A stretch of 64,000 bases of DNA from CAJQQK01 sp965224225 (GCA_965224225.1 CBDCZF010000035.1:682001-746000); one strand, 5' to 3'. Shown: positions 42,061 through 51,783, numbered from the stretch's first letter. The notes: generated from the letters alone by a model not told the origin. Program-made: numbers and translations.

Positions 42061-42501
42061 CTACGATCTGATCTGCCCGCCTTCGAGGCCAACAATGAGG
42101 TCGACGAGTTCGGGCGCGACGGGCGCGGGCTTGTGCGTCGCCTGGTTGGTGTAGACCCAGACCACCTCTCCCGTGGCGCGCAGGTCGTCCGTCCCCTTGC
42201 CGTGGATCTCGAAGTCGAAGCGCAGCGATGAGCGCCCGATGCGGCCGGTCCTCATGCAGACGTCGAATTCCTCGTCGAACTCGATCGGCTTGGCGTATTC
42301 GACGACGGTGCGAACGGTGTGGAAATCATGACCGGTGCGCGCCGTCTCCGACTTGTAGTCGTAGGGCAGCGCGCGGAAGTACTCGGTGATCGTCGTGTCG
42401 TAGAATGTCAGATAGTGGGCATTGAACACGATGCCCTGGCCGTCGATCTCGGAATAGCGGACGCGGAACGAGTGGGCGAATTTGAAATCTGCTCGCGGCA
42501 T
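42061..42501 (-). CDS. acyl-CoA thioesterase, 4-hydroxybenzoyl-CoA thioesterase/YbgC type
   Basis: The 146-residue single hot-dog domain has the YbgC-type catalytic motif as FRVRYSEIDGQGIVFNAHYL (Asp replaced in position by the E-I-D segment), followed by the helix TFYDTTITEYFRALPYDY. It hydrolyses short or aromatic acyl-CoA thioesters. It is on the same strand as secA, 36 bases after the secA stop, so it may be transcribed from the secA promoter. The substrate is unknown. Confidence 0.86.
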   Translation of the reverse strand: MPRADFKFAHSFRVRYSEIDGQGIVFNAHYLTFYDTTITEYFRALPYDYKSETARTGHDFHTVRTVVEYAKPIEFDEEFDVCMRTGRIGRSSLRFDFEIHGKGTDDLRATGEVVWVYTNQATHKPAPVAPELVDLIVGLEGGQIRS

Positions 42502-42537
42502 GGTTGCTCGGGTCCAACTGCTTCGGATCGCTGCAGG

Positions 42538-45500
42538 TCAATGCCGGCCATGGCAATGCTTGTACTTCTTGCCTGAACCGCACGGGCATTTGGCATTGCG
42601 TGAGACCTTGCCCCAGGTCGCCGGGTTGTCGGGATTGATTTCGCCGACTGCCTGGCGCGAGCGGATCGGGGCCTGCTTTTGGGCGGTAAGCTCGGCATCG
42701 CGATAGGCGCGGTCCTCGCCGGCAATCGCGGCATCGGCCATGGCGAGTTCCTGAAAGGCTGATTCAGGCGCCTCGTGGAATGCCGACATCTCACCCGGCA
42801 TCACGCCTTCTTCTTCCTCGTATGGCTCCTCGGCACCTGGCTCGATTTGCATCAGGGTGCCGGTGACAGACTCGCGCAATTTCTCGAGCATCGCCTCGAA
42901 CAGAACGAAGGCCTCGGTCTTGTATTCGTTGAGTGGGTCGCGCTGGCCGAAGGCGCGGAAGCCGATCACTTCGCGCAGGTGCTCAAGCGTCACCAGGTGC
43001 TCACGCCAGAGGTGATCGAGGGTCTGCAGCAATACCGACTTCTCGATCTCGCGCATGCGCAACGCACCGATCGCCTTCGGCGACTTGTCGGAGGCTTCCT
43101 CGATCTGCTCGACGAGCATGGCGGCCGAATAATAGTCGGAGACGAACTGCAGGCCGAACTCGCCAGCCTGGGCCTCTGCCTGGCGCAGGTCGACGCCGTT
43201 GAGACGGACCCGGTCGGCACTCGCGCGCAGCAGATAGCGGCCGATCTGTTCGAGGTTCTCGCCCGGGCTCTCGACCATGCGGGCAAGTTCGGCATCTTCG
43301 GCGACGAAGCCCAGCATGCCCTTGGCGGATTCGCTGTTCTCGAGCGTAACCCGGCCCAATTCCTGGGTCTTGCTCTCGAACGCCTCGCCGGCTGCCTTGG
43401 AGATACGCTCCCTTATCTCTTCGTCGGCGATGCCTTCTTCGTCGGCCCAGTCGTGCACCGGCAGTTCGAGAGCGAAGATCGTTTTGACTGCCTCTTCGAG
43501 ACCGTCGATATCCCACTGCTCGGCGTAGGCTTTTTCGGGAACATGCTTCGAGATCAGCGCCTGGATCACCTCTTCACGCATGTCGTCGATGGTCGAGCTG
43601 ACGTCGTCCTCGGCCATGATGTCGATGCGCTGTTCGAAGATGACCTTGCGCTGGTCATTCATCACATCGTCGTATTTCAGGATCTGCTTGCGGATGTCGA
43701 AGTTGCGCGCCTCGACCTTCTTCTGGGCCATCTCGAGTGACTTGTTCATCCACGAGTGGCTGATCGCCTCGCCCTTCTGCAGACCGAGCGTCTGCAGCAC
43801 GCTGTCCATGCGCTCCGACCCGAAGATGCGCATCAGGTCGTCTTGCAGCGATAGATAGAATTTCGAGCGCCCCGGATCGCCCTGACGGCCCGAGCGGCCG
43901 CGAAGCTGGTTGTCGATGCGCCGGCTCTCGTGGCGCTCGGTGCCGATCACGTAGAGCCCGCCTGGACACGTCACCGTCTTGGCTGCGCGATTACCTTTGG
44001 CCGGTTCGATCTCGATCGTCTCGGCGGCGTTCAGGACTTTGTCGCGAGCCAAATTGATTTCATCGCGAATCTTGGCAATGCGCGATTCCTTGGCGACGCC
44101 TTCATCCATGTCCGCCGTCTCATCGGCAACGCGCATGTCGAAGTTGCCGCCGAGCTGGATGTCAGTGCCGCGACCGGCCATGTTGGTTGCGATCGTGACG
44201 GTGCCCGGCACACCGGCCTCGGCAATGATCTTGGCTTCCTGCTCGTGATAGCGCGCGTTCAGCACCTGGTGCTTGATGCCCTTCTTTTCGAGCAGGCCGG
44301 AGAGCAGTTCGCTCTTTTCGATCGAGGCGGTGCCAACCAGCAGCGGCTGGCCGCGATCTTGCGCGCGCTCGATCTCGGCGATGATCGCCTCCCACTTCTC
44401 CTCCTCGGTGCGGTAGATCTCATCGTCCTCATCAAGCCGCGCGATCGGCTTATGGGTCGGGATCTCGAGCACATCGAGGCCATAAATGTCCATGAACTCG
44501 CTGGCCTCGGTCGCAGCCGTACCGGTCATGCCGGAAAGCTTTTCATAGAGGCGGAAGTAGTTTTGGAAGGTAACGGAAGCGAGCGTCTGGTTCTCGGGCT
44601 GGATCTCGACTTTTTCCTTGGCCTCGAGCGCCTGGTGGAGGCCCTCCGAATAGCGCCGGCCCGGCATCATGCGGCCGGTGAACTCGTCGATGATGACCAC
44701 TTCGTTGTTGCGCACGATGTAGTCGCGGTCGCGCTGGAACAAGGTGTGGGCCTTGAGGCCTTGGTTGATATGATGGACGATCGAGACGTTTTCGATGTCG
44801 TAGAGCGTGCCGGTCAGCAATTCCGCCGCTCCGAGCTTTTCCTCGATCCATTGGTTGCCCAATTCGGTCAGCGAGACGGTGCGCTGCTTCTCGTCGAGTT
44901 CGAAGCGTTCTTTTTCCGAAACGAGTTCCGGCATGTAGGCATCGACGGCGTTGTAGAGATCGGCCTTGTCGTCGACCGGGCCGGAGATGATCAGCGGCGT
45001 GCGCGCCTCGTCGATCAGGATCGAATCGACCTCGTCGACGATCGCGAAATAATGCCCGCGCTGGACCATCTCGCGTTTCGACATCTTCATGTTGTCGCGC
45101 AGATAATCGAAGCCGAATTCATTGTTGGTGCCGTAGGTAACGTCGGCGGCATAGGCTTCGCGGCGCTCTTCATCATCCATTTCATTGACGATGCATCCGA
45201 CGGTGAGGCCCAGGAACTCGTAGATCTGCCCCATCCAGGCGGCGTCACGACGGGCGAGATAGTCGTTGACCGTGACGACATGGACGCCGCGTTCGGTCAG
45301 CGCATTGAGGTAGACGGCGAGCGTTGCGACCAGCGTCTTGCCCTCGCCGGTCTTCATTTCGGCGATCTTGCCTTCGTGCAGCGTCATGCCGCCGATAAGC
45401 TGCACGTCGAAATGGCGCTGGCCGAGGGTGCGGATGGCGGCCTCGCGGACCGTCGCAAAGGCTGCCGGGATCAGGCTGTCGAGCTTGGCGCCGCCTTTGA

Positions 45501-45666
45501 GTTGCTGCCGGAATTCGTCCGTACGGGCGCGCAAATCAGTATCTGAGAGCTTCTTGACCTCTTCTTCGAGCGCGTTGACCGCCTCGACGCGGCCCTGATA
45601 GTTGCGCACGCGCCGGTCGTTGGCCGAGCCGAAAATCTTTGACGCAATCGTTCCGAACGAGATCAT
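42538..45666 (-). CDS. secA: preprotein translocase ATPase SecA
   Basis: This 1042-residue protein is longer than the usual 850-950. The motor is standard: Walker A in AEMKTGEGKTLVATLAVYLN, DEAD-like box in VDEVDSILIDEARTP, TNMAGRGTDIQLGG and GRSGRQGDPGRSKFYLSLQD. The C-terminus is the zinc-binding SEC-C tail NAKCPCGSGKKYKHCHGRH. Between residues about 773 (after KTQELGRV) and 870 (before MREIEKSVLLQTLDHLWREH) there is an additional acidic helical segment with no counterpart in the SecA I know. SecA drives export through SecYEG. It is divergent from the parvulin gene. The reading frame is unbroken. Confidence 0.97.
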   Translation of the reverse strand: MISFGTIASKIFGSANDRRVRNYQGRVEAVNALEEEVKKLSDTDLRARTDEFRQQLKGGAKLDSLIPAAFATVREAAIRTLGQRHFDVQLIGGMTLHEGKIAEMKTGEGKTLVATLAVYLNALTERGVHVVTVNDYLARRDAAWMGQIYEFLGLTVGCIVNEMDDEERREAYAADVTYGTNNEFGFDYLRDNMKMSKREMVQRGHYFAIVDEVDSILIDEARTPLIISGPVDDKADLYNAVDAYMPELVSEKERFELDEKQRTVSLTELGNQWIEEKLGAAELLTGTLYDIENVSIVHHINQGLKAHTLFQRDRDYIVRNNEVVIIDEFTGRMMPGRRYSEGLHQALEAKEKVEIQPENQTLASVTFQNYFRLYEKLSGMTGTAATEASEFMDIYGLDVLEIPTHKPIARLDEDDEIYRTEEEKWEAIIAEIERAQDRGQPLLVGTASIEKSELLSGLLEKKGIKHQVLNARYHEQEAKIIAEAGVPGTVTIATNMAGRGTDIQLGGNFDMRVADETADMDEGVAKESRIAKIRDEINLARDKVLNAAETIEIEPAKGNRAAKTVTCPGGLYVIGTERHESRRIDNQLRGRSGRQGDPGRSKFYLSLQDDLMRIFGSERMDSVLQTLGLQKGEAISHSWMNKSLEMAQKKVEARNFDIRKQILKYDDVMNDQRKVIFEQRIDIMAEDDVSSTIDDMREEVIQALISKHVPEKAYAEQWDIDGLEEAVKTIFALELPVHDWADEEGIADEEIRERISKAAGEAFESKTQELGRVTLENSESAKGMLGFVAEDAELARMVESPGENLEQIGRYLLRASADRVRLNGVDLRQAEAQAGEFGLQFVSDYYSAAMLVEQIEEASDKSPKAIGALRMREIEKSVLLQTLDHLWREHLVTLEHLREVIGFRAFGQRDPLNEYKTEAFVLFEAMLEKLRESVTGTLMQIEPGAEEPYEEEEGVMPGEMSAFHEAPESAFQELAMADAAIAGEDRAYRDAELTAQKQAPIRSRQAVGEINPDNPATWGKVSRNAKCPCGSGKKYKHCHGRH

Positions 45667-45995
45667 GTGTGTTCTTTCCTAAAGCCTGCCCGCGACGCGC
45701 CCTGGTATGCGTCAAACCAAGCAAATGAGCGGCATCAAGCGGACCAAGCCTGGAGTTGGAGGTGTCATCGGGCTAACGCGTCAAATAAGAACCGGGGGGC
45801 ACCAATGTCAATGAATTGACCGGATATTGAACCGCGCGACCTTGTGTATGTTCGCCATTTGGCCCAAGTGAACGCATAAACCGGAGTTCGCGGCGGCCGA
45901 ATTGCCATCAGGCAGCATGAGACCAGCCGCTTCAAACGCATTCATCCGTCAACGCCGCAACCCACTCTCTACCAAACCGAAAGGCAAATGCTGTC
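45667..45995. promoter_or_regulatory. divergent promoter region secA / parvulin gene
   Basis: The 329 bases without a gene must contain both start regions. I see no clear operator palindrome, only a moderately AT-richer stretch around 45780-45850 (ATTGACCGGATATTGA). Confidence 0.4.
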
Positions 45996-46838
45996 GTGCA
46001 AAATCCAATCCATCGACTGAACGTCTGGACGGCAGCGCTGCTGCTCGGCGCCTTGCTGTCGGCAACTGCCGCTCCCGCAGCCGACGGCGACAAGGTGGTT
46101 GCCACCGTCAACGGCGCCAAGATTACAGAGGCCGATGTTGCGATCGCCAGCCGCGAAATCGCCGGCAGCCTGGCGCGGGCCAATGTGCAAGACCCGACCC
46201 AGCGCCGCAAAGTCGTGATCGACTATCTGATCGAAAATCAGCTGCTTGCTGAAGCCGGCAGCAAGGCGAAGCTCGACAGCGGTGCCTCGTTCGACCAGCA
46301 GATGGCCTACTGGAAGCGCCGTGCCTTGCGCGATCTCCATTTCGAGAGCCAGATCAGACCAACGATCAGCGATAGTGACGTCAAATCGTTCTATGACGAG
46401 CAGGCCAAGAAGGCCGGTGAAGGCGGCCAGATCCGGGCCCGCCACATCCTGCTCAAGACCGAGGACAAGGCCAAGGAAGTCTACGAGTTGCTGATCCATG
46501 ACGGCGATTTCGTCGAGCTGGCCAAGAAACATTCGACGGGTCCGTCCGGCCCGAAGGGCGGCGATCTTGGCTATTTCGGGCGCGGCCAGATGGTGCCGGC
46601 CTTCGAGAAGGCGGCCTTTGCGCTTAAAGTCGGCGAGATCTCGGAGCCCGTGAAGACACAGTTCGGCTGGCACATCATCAAGGTCGAGGACAAGCGCACC
46701 GCCAACCTGCCACCGTTCGAGGAGCTCAAGGAGCGCATCGTGCAGCATCTCGCCCAGCAAAAGGTGCGCGAACTGGCAGCGGAACTGCGCAAGCAATCCA
46801 AGATCGAGTATGTAGATCCGGCGGCCAAGCCGAAGTAG
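45996..46838 (+). CDS. parvulin-type peptidyl-prolyl isomerase, exported
   Basis: The 280-residue precursor starts at GTG 45996. Its signal peptide (about 1-29) ends near APAAD. An N-terminal SurA/PrsA-like chaperone part (VVATVNGAKITEADVAIASR ... VVIDYLIENQLLAEAG) is followed by a rotamase domain (about 145-235) with IRARHILLKTEDKAKEVYEL, LAKKHSTGPSGPKGGDLGYF and FGWHIIKVEDKRT. It folds secreted or outer-membrane proteins in the periplasm. Its position next to secA is typical of Hyphomicrobiales and fits an export-related job. Confidence 0.92.
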   Translation: MQNPIHRLNVWTAALLLGALLSATAAPAADGDKVVATVNGAKITEADVAIASREIAGSLARANVQDPTQRRKVVIDYLIENQLLAEAGSKAKLDSGASFDQQMAYWKRRALRDLHFESQIRPTISDSDVKSFYDEQAKKAGEGGQIRARHILLKTEDKAKEVYELLIHDGDFVELAKKHSTGPSGPKGGDLGYFGRGQMVPAFEKAAFALKVGEISEPVKTQFGWHIIKVEDKRTANLPPFEELKERIVQHLAQQKVRELAAELRKQSKIEYVDPAAKPK

Positions 46839-46905
46839 AAGGTAGCCTTCGTATTCTTAGCGCGGGCGACTGTGGTCGACAGCCGACCGCCAACGGAGGT
46901 TGACC

Positions 46906-48144
46906 GTGGCCGGTTTTGTCAAAGTATCCCCATTCGCACCGGCATCGCTGCCGGACATGCCGAGCATCGCCGGTGTGCGTTTTGCGGCTGTCGAGGCCGG
47001 CATCAAATACCGGAGCCGCAAGGACCTGATGCTGGCGGTGCTCGATGACGGCACGATGGCAGCCGGCGTGACGACCAAGTCCAAGACCTGCTCGGCGCCG
47101 GTGCTGTGGTGCCGTGACCAGCTCGAGCACGGCGCGGCGCGGGCATTGGTGGTCAACGCCGGCAACGCCAACGCGTTTACCGGCAAAAGCGGTTACGACG
47201 CGGTGCGGATCACGGCCGAGGCGGCCGCCAAAGCGGTCGGCTGTGAGCCTCGCGAGGTTTACATCGCTTCGACGGGCGTGATCGGCGAGCCGATGGATGC
47301 CAGCGCCTTCGCGCATTTGCTCGATGGCATGGCAGGTGATGCCCAAGTCGATGCCTGGGAGGATGCGGCCCGTGCGATCATGACCACGGACACCTATCCC
47401 AAGCTCGCCGTCGCGAACGCCGAAGTCGGTGGTGGCAAGGTTCAGATCGCAGGCTTCATCAAAGGCTCCGGCATGATCGCGCCGGACATGGCAACGATGC
47501 TTGGCTTCATCTTTACCGATGCCGACATCGCGCTGCCGGTCCTGCAGAAGCTGACCCGCGAGATCGCGGACAAGACGTTCAACTGCATCACCGTCGACAG
47601 CGATACCTCGACCAGCGATACAGTCATCGTGTTCGCGACCGGCAAGGCGGGGCACGGCACAATCTCGGATGCCGGCTCGCCGGAGGCGCGGGCATTCGAA
47701 GCAGCACTCCATGAAGTGATGCTCGACCTCGCCCACCAGGTGGTGCGCGACGGCGAAGGGCTCTCGAAATTCGTCGAGATCGAGGTCAGCGGCGCCGAAG
47801 ACGATGGCGCGGCCCACAAGATCGCCATGGCAATGGCCAATTCGCCGATCCTGAAAGCCGCCTTTGCCGGTGAGGACCCAAACTGGGGCCGGGTGGTGAT
47901 GGCGGTCGGCAAGGCGGGAGAGGCGGCAGACCGCGACAAGCTCTCGATCAGGTTCGGCGACATCCAGGTTGCAACCAACGGCCAGCGCGATCCTGGCTAC
48001 ACGGAAGAAACCGGTGCCGCCTACATGAAGAATGCCGAACTGCGCGTTACCGTCGACGTCGGCGTTGGCGATGGCCGGGCGACGGTCTGGACTTGCGATC
48101 TGACACACGACTACATCACGATCAACGCCGACTATCGCAGCTGA
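46906..48144 (+). CDS. argJ: bifunctional glutamate N-acetyltransferase/N-acetylglutamate synthase
   Basis: The 412-residue protein belongs to arginine biosynthesis. It starts at GTG 46906, with GGAGG at 46895-46899. The self-cleavage site lies in GSGMIAPDMATMLGF: the bond before Thr197 is cut and Thr197 becomes the nucleophile of the beta chain. Upstream, YIASTGVIGEPMD is the oxyanion-hole motif. The C-terminal AGEDPNWGRVVMAVGKAGE block is complete. The enzyme moves the acetyl group from N-acetylornithine to glutamate (and may also use acetyl-CoA). It follows the parvulin gene by 67 bases. Confidence 0.97.
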   Translation: MAGFVKVSPFAPASLPDMPSIAGVRFAAVEAGIKYRSRKDLMLAVLDDGTMAAGVTTKSKTCSAPVLWCRDQLEHGAARALVVNAGNANAFTGKSGYDAVRITAEAAAKAVGCEPREVYIASTGVIGEPMDASAFAHLLDGMAGDAQVDAWEDAARAIMTTDTYPKLAVANAEVGGGKVQIAGFIKGSGMIAPDMATMLGFIFTDADIALPVLQKLTREIADKTFNCITVDSDTSTSDTVIVFATGKAGHGTISDAGSPEARAFEAALHEVMLDLAHQVVRDGEGLSKFVEIEVSGAEDDGAAHKIAMAMANSPILKAAFAGEDPNWGRVVMAVGKAGEAADRDKLSIRFGDIQVATNGQRDPGYTEETGAAYMKNAELRVTVDVGVGDGRATVWTCDLTHDYITINADYRS

Positions 48145-48155
48145 GGGCCAACGCC

Positions 48156-48812
48156 ATGGAGCATGAATTCTGGCACGAACGCTGGCGCGAGGGCCGGATC
48201 GGCTTCCACCAGCCGCGGGTCAACCGGCACCTGGAGCGGTTCTGGCCGGACTTCGGACTGGCGGACGGCAGCAGCGTGTTCGTTCCATTGTCGGGTAAAT
48301 CGCTCGACATGGTCTGGCTTGCGGGCCGGGGCCACCGGGTGATCGCCAACGAACTGAGCGAAATCGCGATCGATGAGTTTTTCGCCGGCATCGATCTGAT
48401 ACCGGATGTCGAGGTAACGGGCGGCTTCAGGATCAAACGCGGCGGGCCCTACGAGATCTGGTGCGGCGATTATTTTGCGTTACCCAACGAAGTGACCGCG
48501 TCGGTTGCTGCGATCTACGACCGCGCTAGCCTGATCGCGTTGCCGCCTGAGATGCGCGGGCAATATGTGCGAAAACTCAACACGCTCAATCGGGCCAAGG
48601 CACCGACACTGCTGCTGACGCTCGAATACGATCAAGACCAGGTGCCGGGCCCGCCGTTCTCCGTTCTGCGCGATGAAGTTGGCGCATTGTTCGCACCAAC
48701 GCACCGGATCACCGAGAAACTGCGCGGCGAGACCGATCGGATACCGCCGAAGTTCACCGAACATGGCCTCAAGGTCGTGACCGAGGTGGTCTACCGTCTG
48801 GACGCAACTTAA
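48156..48812 (+). CDS. tpm: thiopurine S-methyltransferase family protein
   Basis: The 218-residue SAM-dependent methyltransferase has the TPMT opening MEHEFWHERWREGRIGFHQP, SAM-binding region VFVPLSGKSLDMVWLAGRGH, then ELSEIAIDEFF and IYDRASLIALPPEMRGQYV. Bacterial members methylate thiopurines and also inorganic selenium or tellurium compounds. It starts 11 bases after argJ and probably shares its transcript. Confidence 0.93.
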   Translation: MEHEFWHERWREGRIGFHQPRVNRHLERFWPDFGLADGSSVFVPLSGKSLDMVWLAGRGHRVIANELSEIAIDEFFAGIDLIPDVEVTGGFRIKRGGPYEIWCGDYFALPNEVTASVAAIYDRASLIALPPEMRGQYVRKLNTLNRAKAPTLLLTLEYDQDQVPGPPFSVLRDEVGALFAPTHRITEKLRGETDRIPPKFTEHGLKVVTEVVYRLDAT

Positions 48813-48824
48813 GTCGCCCACCCC

Positions 48825-50147
48825 TCAAGTCGCAGCTTTGTTCTCCACCCACCGGGCGATCTGCAGGAGCTTGGCCTCCTCGCGCCGCTTGCCGACCAGC
48901 TGCACGCCCATCGGCATGCCGTCGATCGTGATCAGCGGCAGCGAAACGCAGGGCACGCCGAGATAGGTCCACAGCCCGTTGAAGATCGGATCACCGGTCG
49001 TCTCGAAGCCCCGTGGTGCCGGGCCTGCCGAGGCCAGACAGAGGATGGCATCGTACTGGTCGAGGATTTCCGAGATCGCGGCATAGTGCTTGTCGCGCCG
49101 CTCGACGGCACCCAGGTAATCGCGCGCCGAAACCTTGAACGCTGCTTCCAGCCGCTCGGTCAGGCCAGAGCTCAGCAGACTCTTGTCCTTGTCGTAGAGG
49201 GGGCCGTAATAGTGCGCGTTCTCGCCAGCCTGGATCAGCTTGTGGTCGATCGAAACGCGGTCCAGTAATGGTGCGGTTTCGATCGCCGTGCAGGCCGCAC
49301 CGAGGCCGGCGGCAAAATTCTGGATTGCGGCCTGGGCCCGCTCCTCGGCAACCGACCAGTTGGGCGTTTTCCAGAACGCCAACCGGCAGTTGCCCAGCGC
49401 TTCGCCTAGCGCCGCCTGCAGGCGGGTGGGCGCGCGAGGATAGCTGACATCATCACCCGGATCGTGCTGGTCGACACCATCGCCAATCAGCGCCAAATCT
49501 TCGATCGAGCGGCCGTAGAAGCCGACGGTATCGAGGGTGTGCGATTGCAATGTTACGCCGCGTCGGGAGACGAAGCCGAGCGTCGGCTTCATGCCGTATA
49601 CGCCACAGAATGACGCCGGCCGGATAACCGAGCCGCCGGTCTGGGTACCGAGCGCCAGCGGCACCATGCCCGCACCGACCGCAGCCCCCGAGCCCGCCGA
49701 CGAGCCGCCCGGCGTATGGGCCGGATCGACAGGATTGCGCGATTTCGACGGCCACAGCGCGGCAAGCTCCGTCGTCACGGTCTTGCCGAGAATGACGGCA
49801 CCCTGCTCGCGCAGGCGGGCAACAACCGCCGCGTCGCGCTCGGGACGATGGCCCTTGAAATGCGGCGTACCGCTTTCGGTCGGCATGTCGGCGGTATCGA
49901 TGATGTCCTTGATGCCGACTGGGATGCCATGCAAGGGGGAGGTCGGCCCGCCTTCGGAGCGCCGGCGGTCCAGCGTGCGGGCCTGTTCGAGGGCATAGTC
50001 GGCATCGAAATACTCCCAGGCCTGGAGTTCCCCCTCGCGTTCAGCAATTCGCCCGATGCAGGCCTGGACGAGAGCTTCGCTGGTCAGTTCCCCACTGCCT
50101 AAGCGTTGTGCTGCTTGGGCAGCCGTCAGGTCGGTTGGATTGGTCAT
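48825..50147 (-). CDS. amidase (amidase-signature family)
   Basis: The 440-residue protein has the complete Ser-cisSer-Lys triad: Lys in GIPVGIKDIIDTADMP, cis-Ser in HTPGGSSAGSGAAVGAGMVP and nucleophile Ser in LGTQTGGSVIRPASFCGVYG. It is not clustered with gatC or gatB, so it is a free-standing amide hydrolase of unknown substrate rather than GatA. It converges with the methyltransferase gene (12-base gap). Confidence 0.92.
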   Translation of the reverse strand: MTNPTDLTAAQAAQRLGSGELTSEALVQACIGRIAEREGELQAWEYFDADYALEQARTLDRRRSEGGPTSPLHGIPVGIKDIIDTADMPTESGTPHFKGHRPERDAAVVARLREQGAVILGKTVTTELAALWPSKSRNPVDPAHTPGGSSAGSGAAVGAGMVPLALGTQTGGSVIRPASFCGVYGMKPTLGFVSRRGVTLQSHTLDTVGFYGRSIEDLALIGDGVDQHDPGDDVSYPRAPTRLQAALGEALGNCRLAFWKTPNWSVAEERAQAAIQNFAAGLGAACTAIETAPLLDRVSIDHKLIQAGENAHYYGPLYDKDKSLLSSGLTERLEAAFKVSARDYLGAVERRDKHYAAISEILDQYDAILCLASAGPAPRGFETTGDPIFNGLWTYLGVPCVSLPLITIDGMPMGVQLVGKRREEAKLLQIARWVENKAAT

Positions 50148-50333
50148 CGAGCTTTCCTCTTACGTCAGGACACACGTCCAGGTTGTTCTTTGTTTCGGCC
50201 AACCGCCCTGGCAACAGTTTTGAGCGACAGTTCGGATTTCGCATCTCGCAGCTTTATCTGTTATAGGCTCGCCGAGCTTTGTAACATGGACGTATCGCGA
50301 ACACGTTCGGTACCAAACTGGAGTTTGCAGGTC

Positions 50334-50720
50334 ATGTCGCCAGAAGAATCCGCCCTCATTATCAAGATCCTCGTCGGTGCCGGCATCCTCTTCGGGATCG
50401 GCTACGTTGGCAACATCCTGTCATTCTCGAACCGCTTCGTGAATGCACTGGTCACGGCGGTCGTCTTTGCCATCGTCTACGGCGCGCTCTACTACGCCAT
50501 CGACCAGGCGACGATGGACAGCGAGATCGGCAATATCAGTCAGGCAGACTGGATGAAGATGGTCGGCATCTCGGCGGTGCTCGTGTTCATCATCGATTTT
50601 ATCGCCAACATGCTCTCTTTCTCCAGCCGCTTCGTGAACGCCCTGGTCACCGCCGTGATCTTCGCGATCCTGTTCGGCGTGATGATGTATGTGACGGGCG
50701 GCGCACCTCAGCCGGCCTAA
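50334..50720 (+). CDS. small membrane protein with internal duplication
   Basis: The 128-residue protein starts at ATG 50334 (an ATG at 50286 is also in frame). It has four predicted membrane segments in two homologous halves: NILSFSNRFVNALVTAVVFA IVYGALYY and NMLSFSSRFVNALVTAVIFA ILFGVMMY, each preceded by a hydrophobic helix. Between the halves is a short polar loop (DQATMDSEIGNISQADWMK). No family is recognised. The symmetric halves could build an inverted- or parallel-repeat pore-like fold. Confidence 0.8.
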   Translation: MSPEESALIIKILVGAGILFGIGYVGNILSFSNRFVNALVTAVVFAIVYGALYYAIDQATMDSEIGNISQADWMKMVGISAVLVFIIDFIANMLSFSSRFVNALVTAVIFAILFGVMMYVTGGAPQPA

Positions 50721-50749
50721 ACGCGTCGGCTAGACATCGCTAGTGCTTC

Positions 50750-51652
50750 TCACTTGACCCGTTCGGCCGCGAAGGACAGGGCCTCTTCAAGCACCGCCGC
50801 GCGGTCGCCAAAGGGTTCGAGTTCGGTGCGTGCGGCGGCGATTACCTCGGAAAGCCGCAACCGCGCCTCGTCGACGCCGAGCAGGCTCACCTCGGTTGCC
50901 TTGCCGGCGGCGGCATCCTTGCCCGTTGCCTTGCCGATCACGGCTGCATCACCGGTTTCATCGAGCAGGTCGTCGGCCATTTGAAAAACCACGCCGAGAT
51001 GACTGCCAAAGGCAGCCAACGCCCGGCGTTCGTGATCCGCCGCACGGCCCAGGATGGCGCCAGCCTCACAGCCGAACCGGATCAGCGCGCCAGTTTTCAT
51101 CGCCTGCAGCCGACGAACGTGATCGAGCGTTGGCAGGGCCGGCAGGTTGAGCTTATCGGCGGCAAGATCGAGGGCCTGGCCGCCGACCATCCCGGCACGA
51201 CCTGCGGCCTTGGCGAGTGCGCCGACGAGTTCACCGCGCGCGCCCGCATCCGTGTGGGTGGCAGGATCTGCGAGCAGTTCGAAACTCAGCGTCAGCAACG
51301 CATCGCCGGCAAGTATCGCGGTCCAGTCGTCGAACTCGGCCCAGACCGTTGGCTGCCCGCGCCGGGTCAGGTCGTTATCCATCGCCGGCAGGTCGTCATG
51401 GGCCAGCGAGTAGCAGTGCACGCATTCGAGTGCCGCCGCCGCCGGTATGGCCTGATCGCGCGAAACACCGAACATGGCCGCCGTTTCGATCACCAGTGCC
51501 GGACGAAACCGCTTGCCGCCGCCGAGCACTGCATGGCGCATCGCCGCTGCTAGCCGGTCGGGAACGCAGTCGACATTTGCCAGCGCCTCGGCCAGATACG
51601 CATCGGTTGCCCTGGCCAGCGCTTCGAGACGTGTTGCAAATTCCATGGTCAT
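50750..51652 (-). CDS. ispA: polyprenyl synthetase, farnesyl-diphosphate-synthase type
   Basis: The 300-residue trans-prenyltransferase has the first Asp-rich motif as SLAHDDLPAMDNDLTRRG and the second as FQMADDLLDETGD. GGKRFRPALVIETAAMFG is the conserved diphosphate-binding opening. The insertion of two residues in the first motif (DDxxxxD) and the length are typical of bacterial short-chain FPP/GPP synthases. It makes C15 diphosphate for undecaprenyl, quinone and hopanoid synthesis. No xseB or dxs neighbour is present. Divergent from mtgA. Confidence 0.9.
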   Translation of the reverse strand: MTMEFATRLEALARATDAYLAEALANVDCVPDRLAAAMRHAVLGGGKRFRPALVIETAAMFGVSRDQAIPAAAALECVHCYSLAHDDLPAMDNDLTRRGQPTVWAEFDDWTAILAGDALLTLSFELLADPATHTDAGARGELVGALAKAAGRAGMVGGQALDLAADKLNLPALPTLDHVRRLQAMKTGALIRFGCEAGAILGRAADHERRALAAFGSHLGVVFQMADDLLDETGDAAVIGKATGKDAAAGKATEVSLLGVDEARLRLSEVIAAARTELEPFGDRAAVLEEALSFAAERVK

Positions 51653-51783
51653 ATCCTGAGCGCCATGCTTGAACGGCTGCGACCGGTAGAGATGCTGCCA
51701 TAGCCCCCTCCTTCGGTTCGCCCAATTTTGTTTGGTACATGGCGTAAACCACCATTCAGCGAAAACTGGAACCCAGAGGCGAT

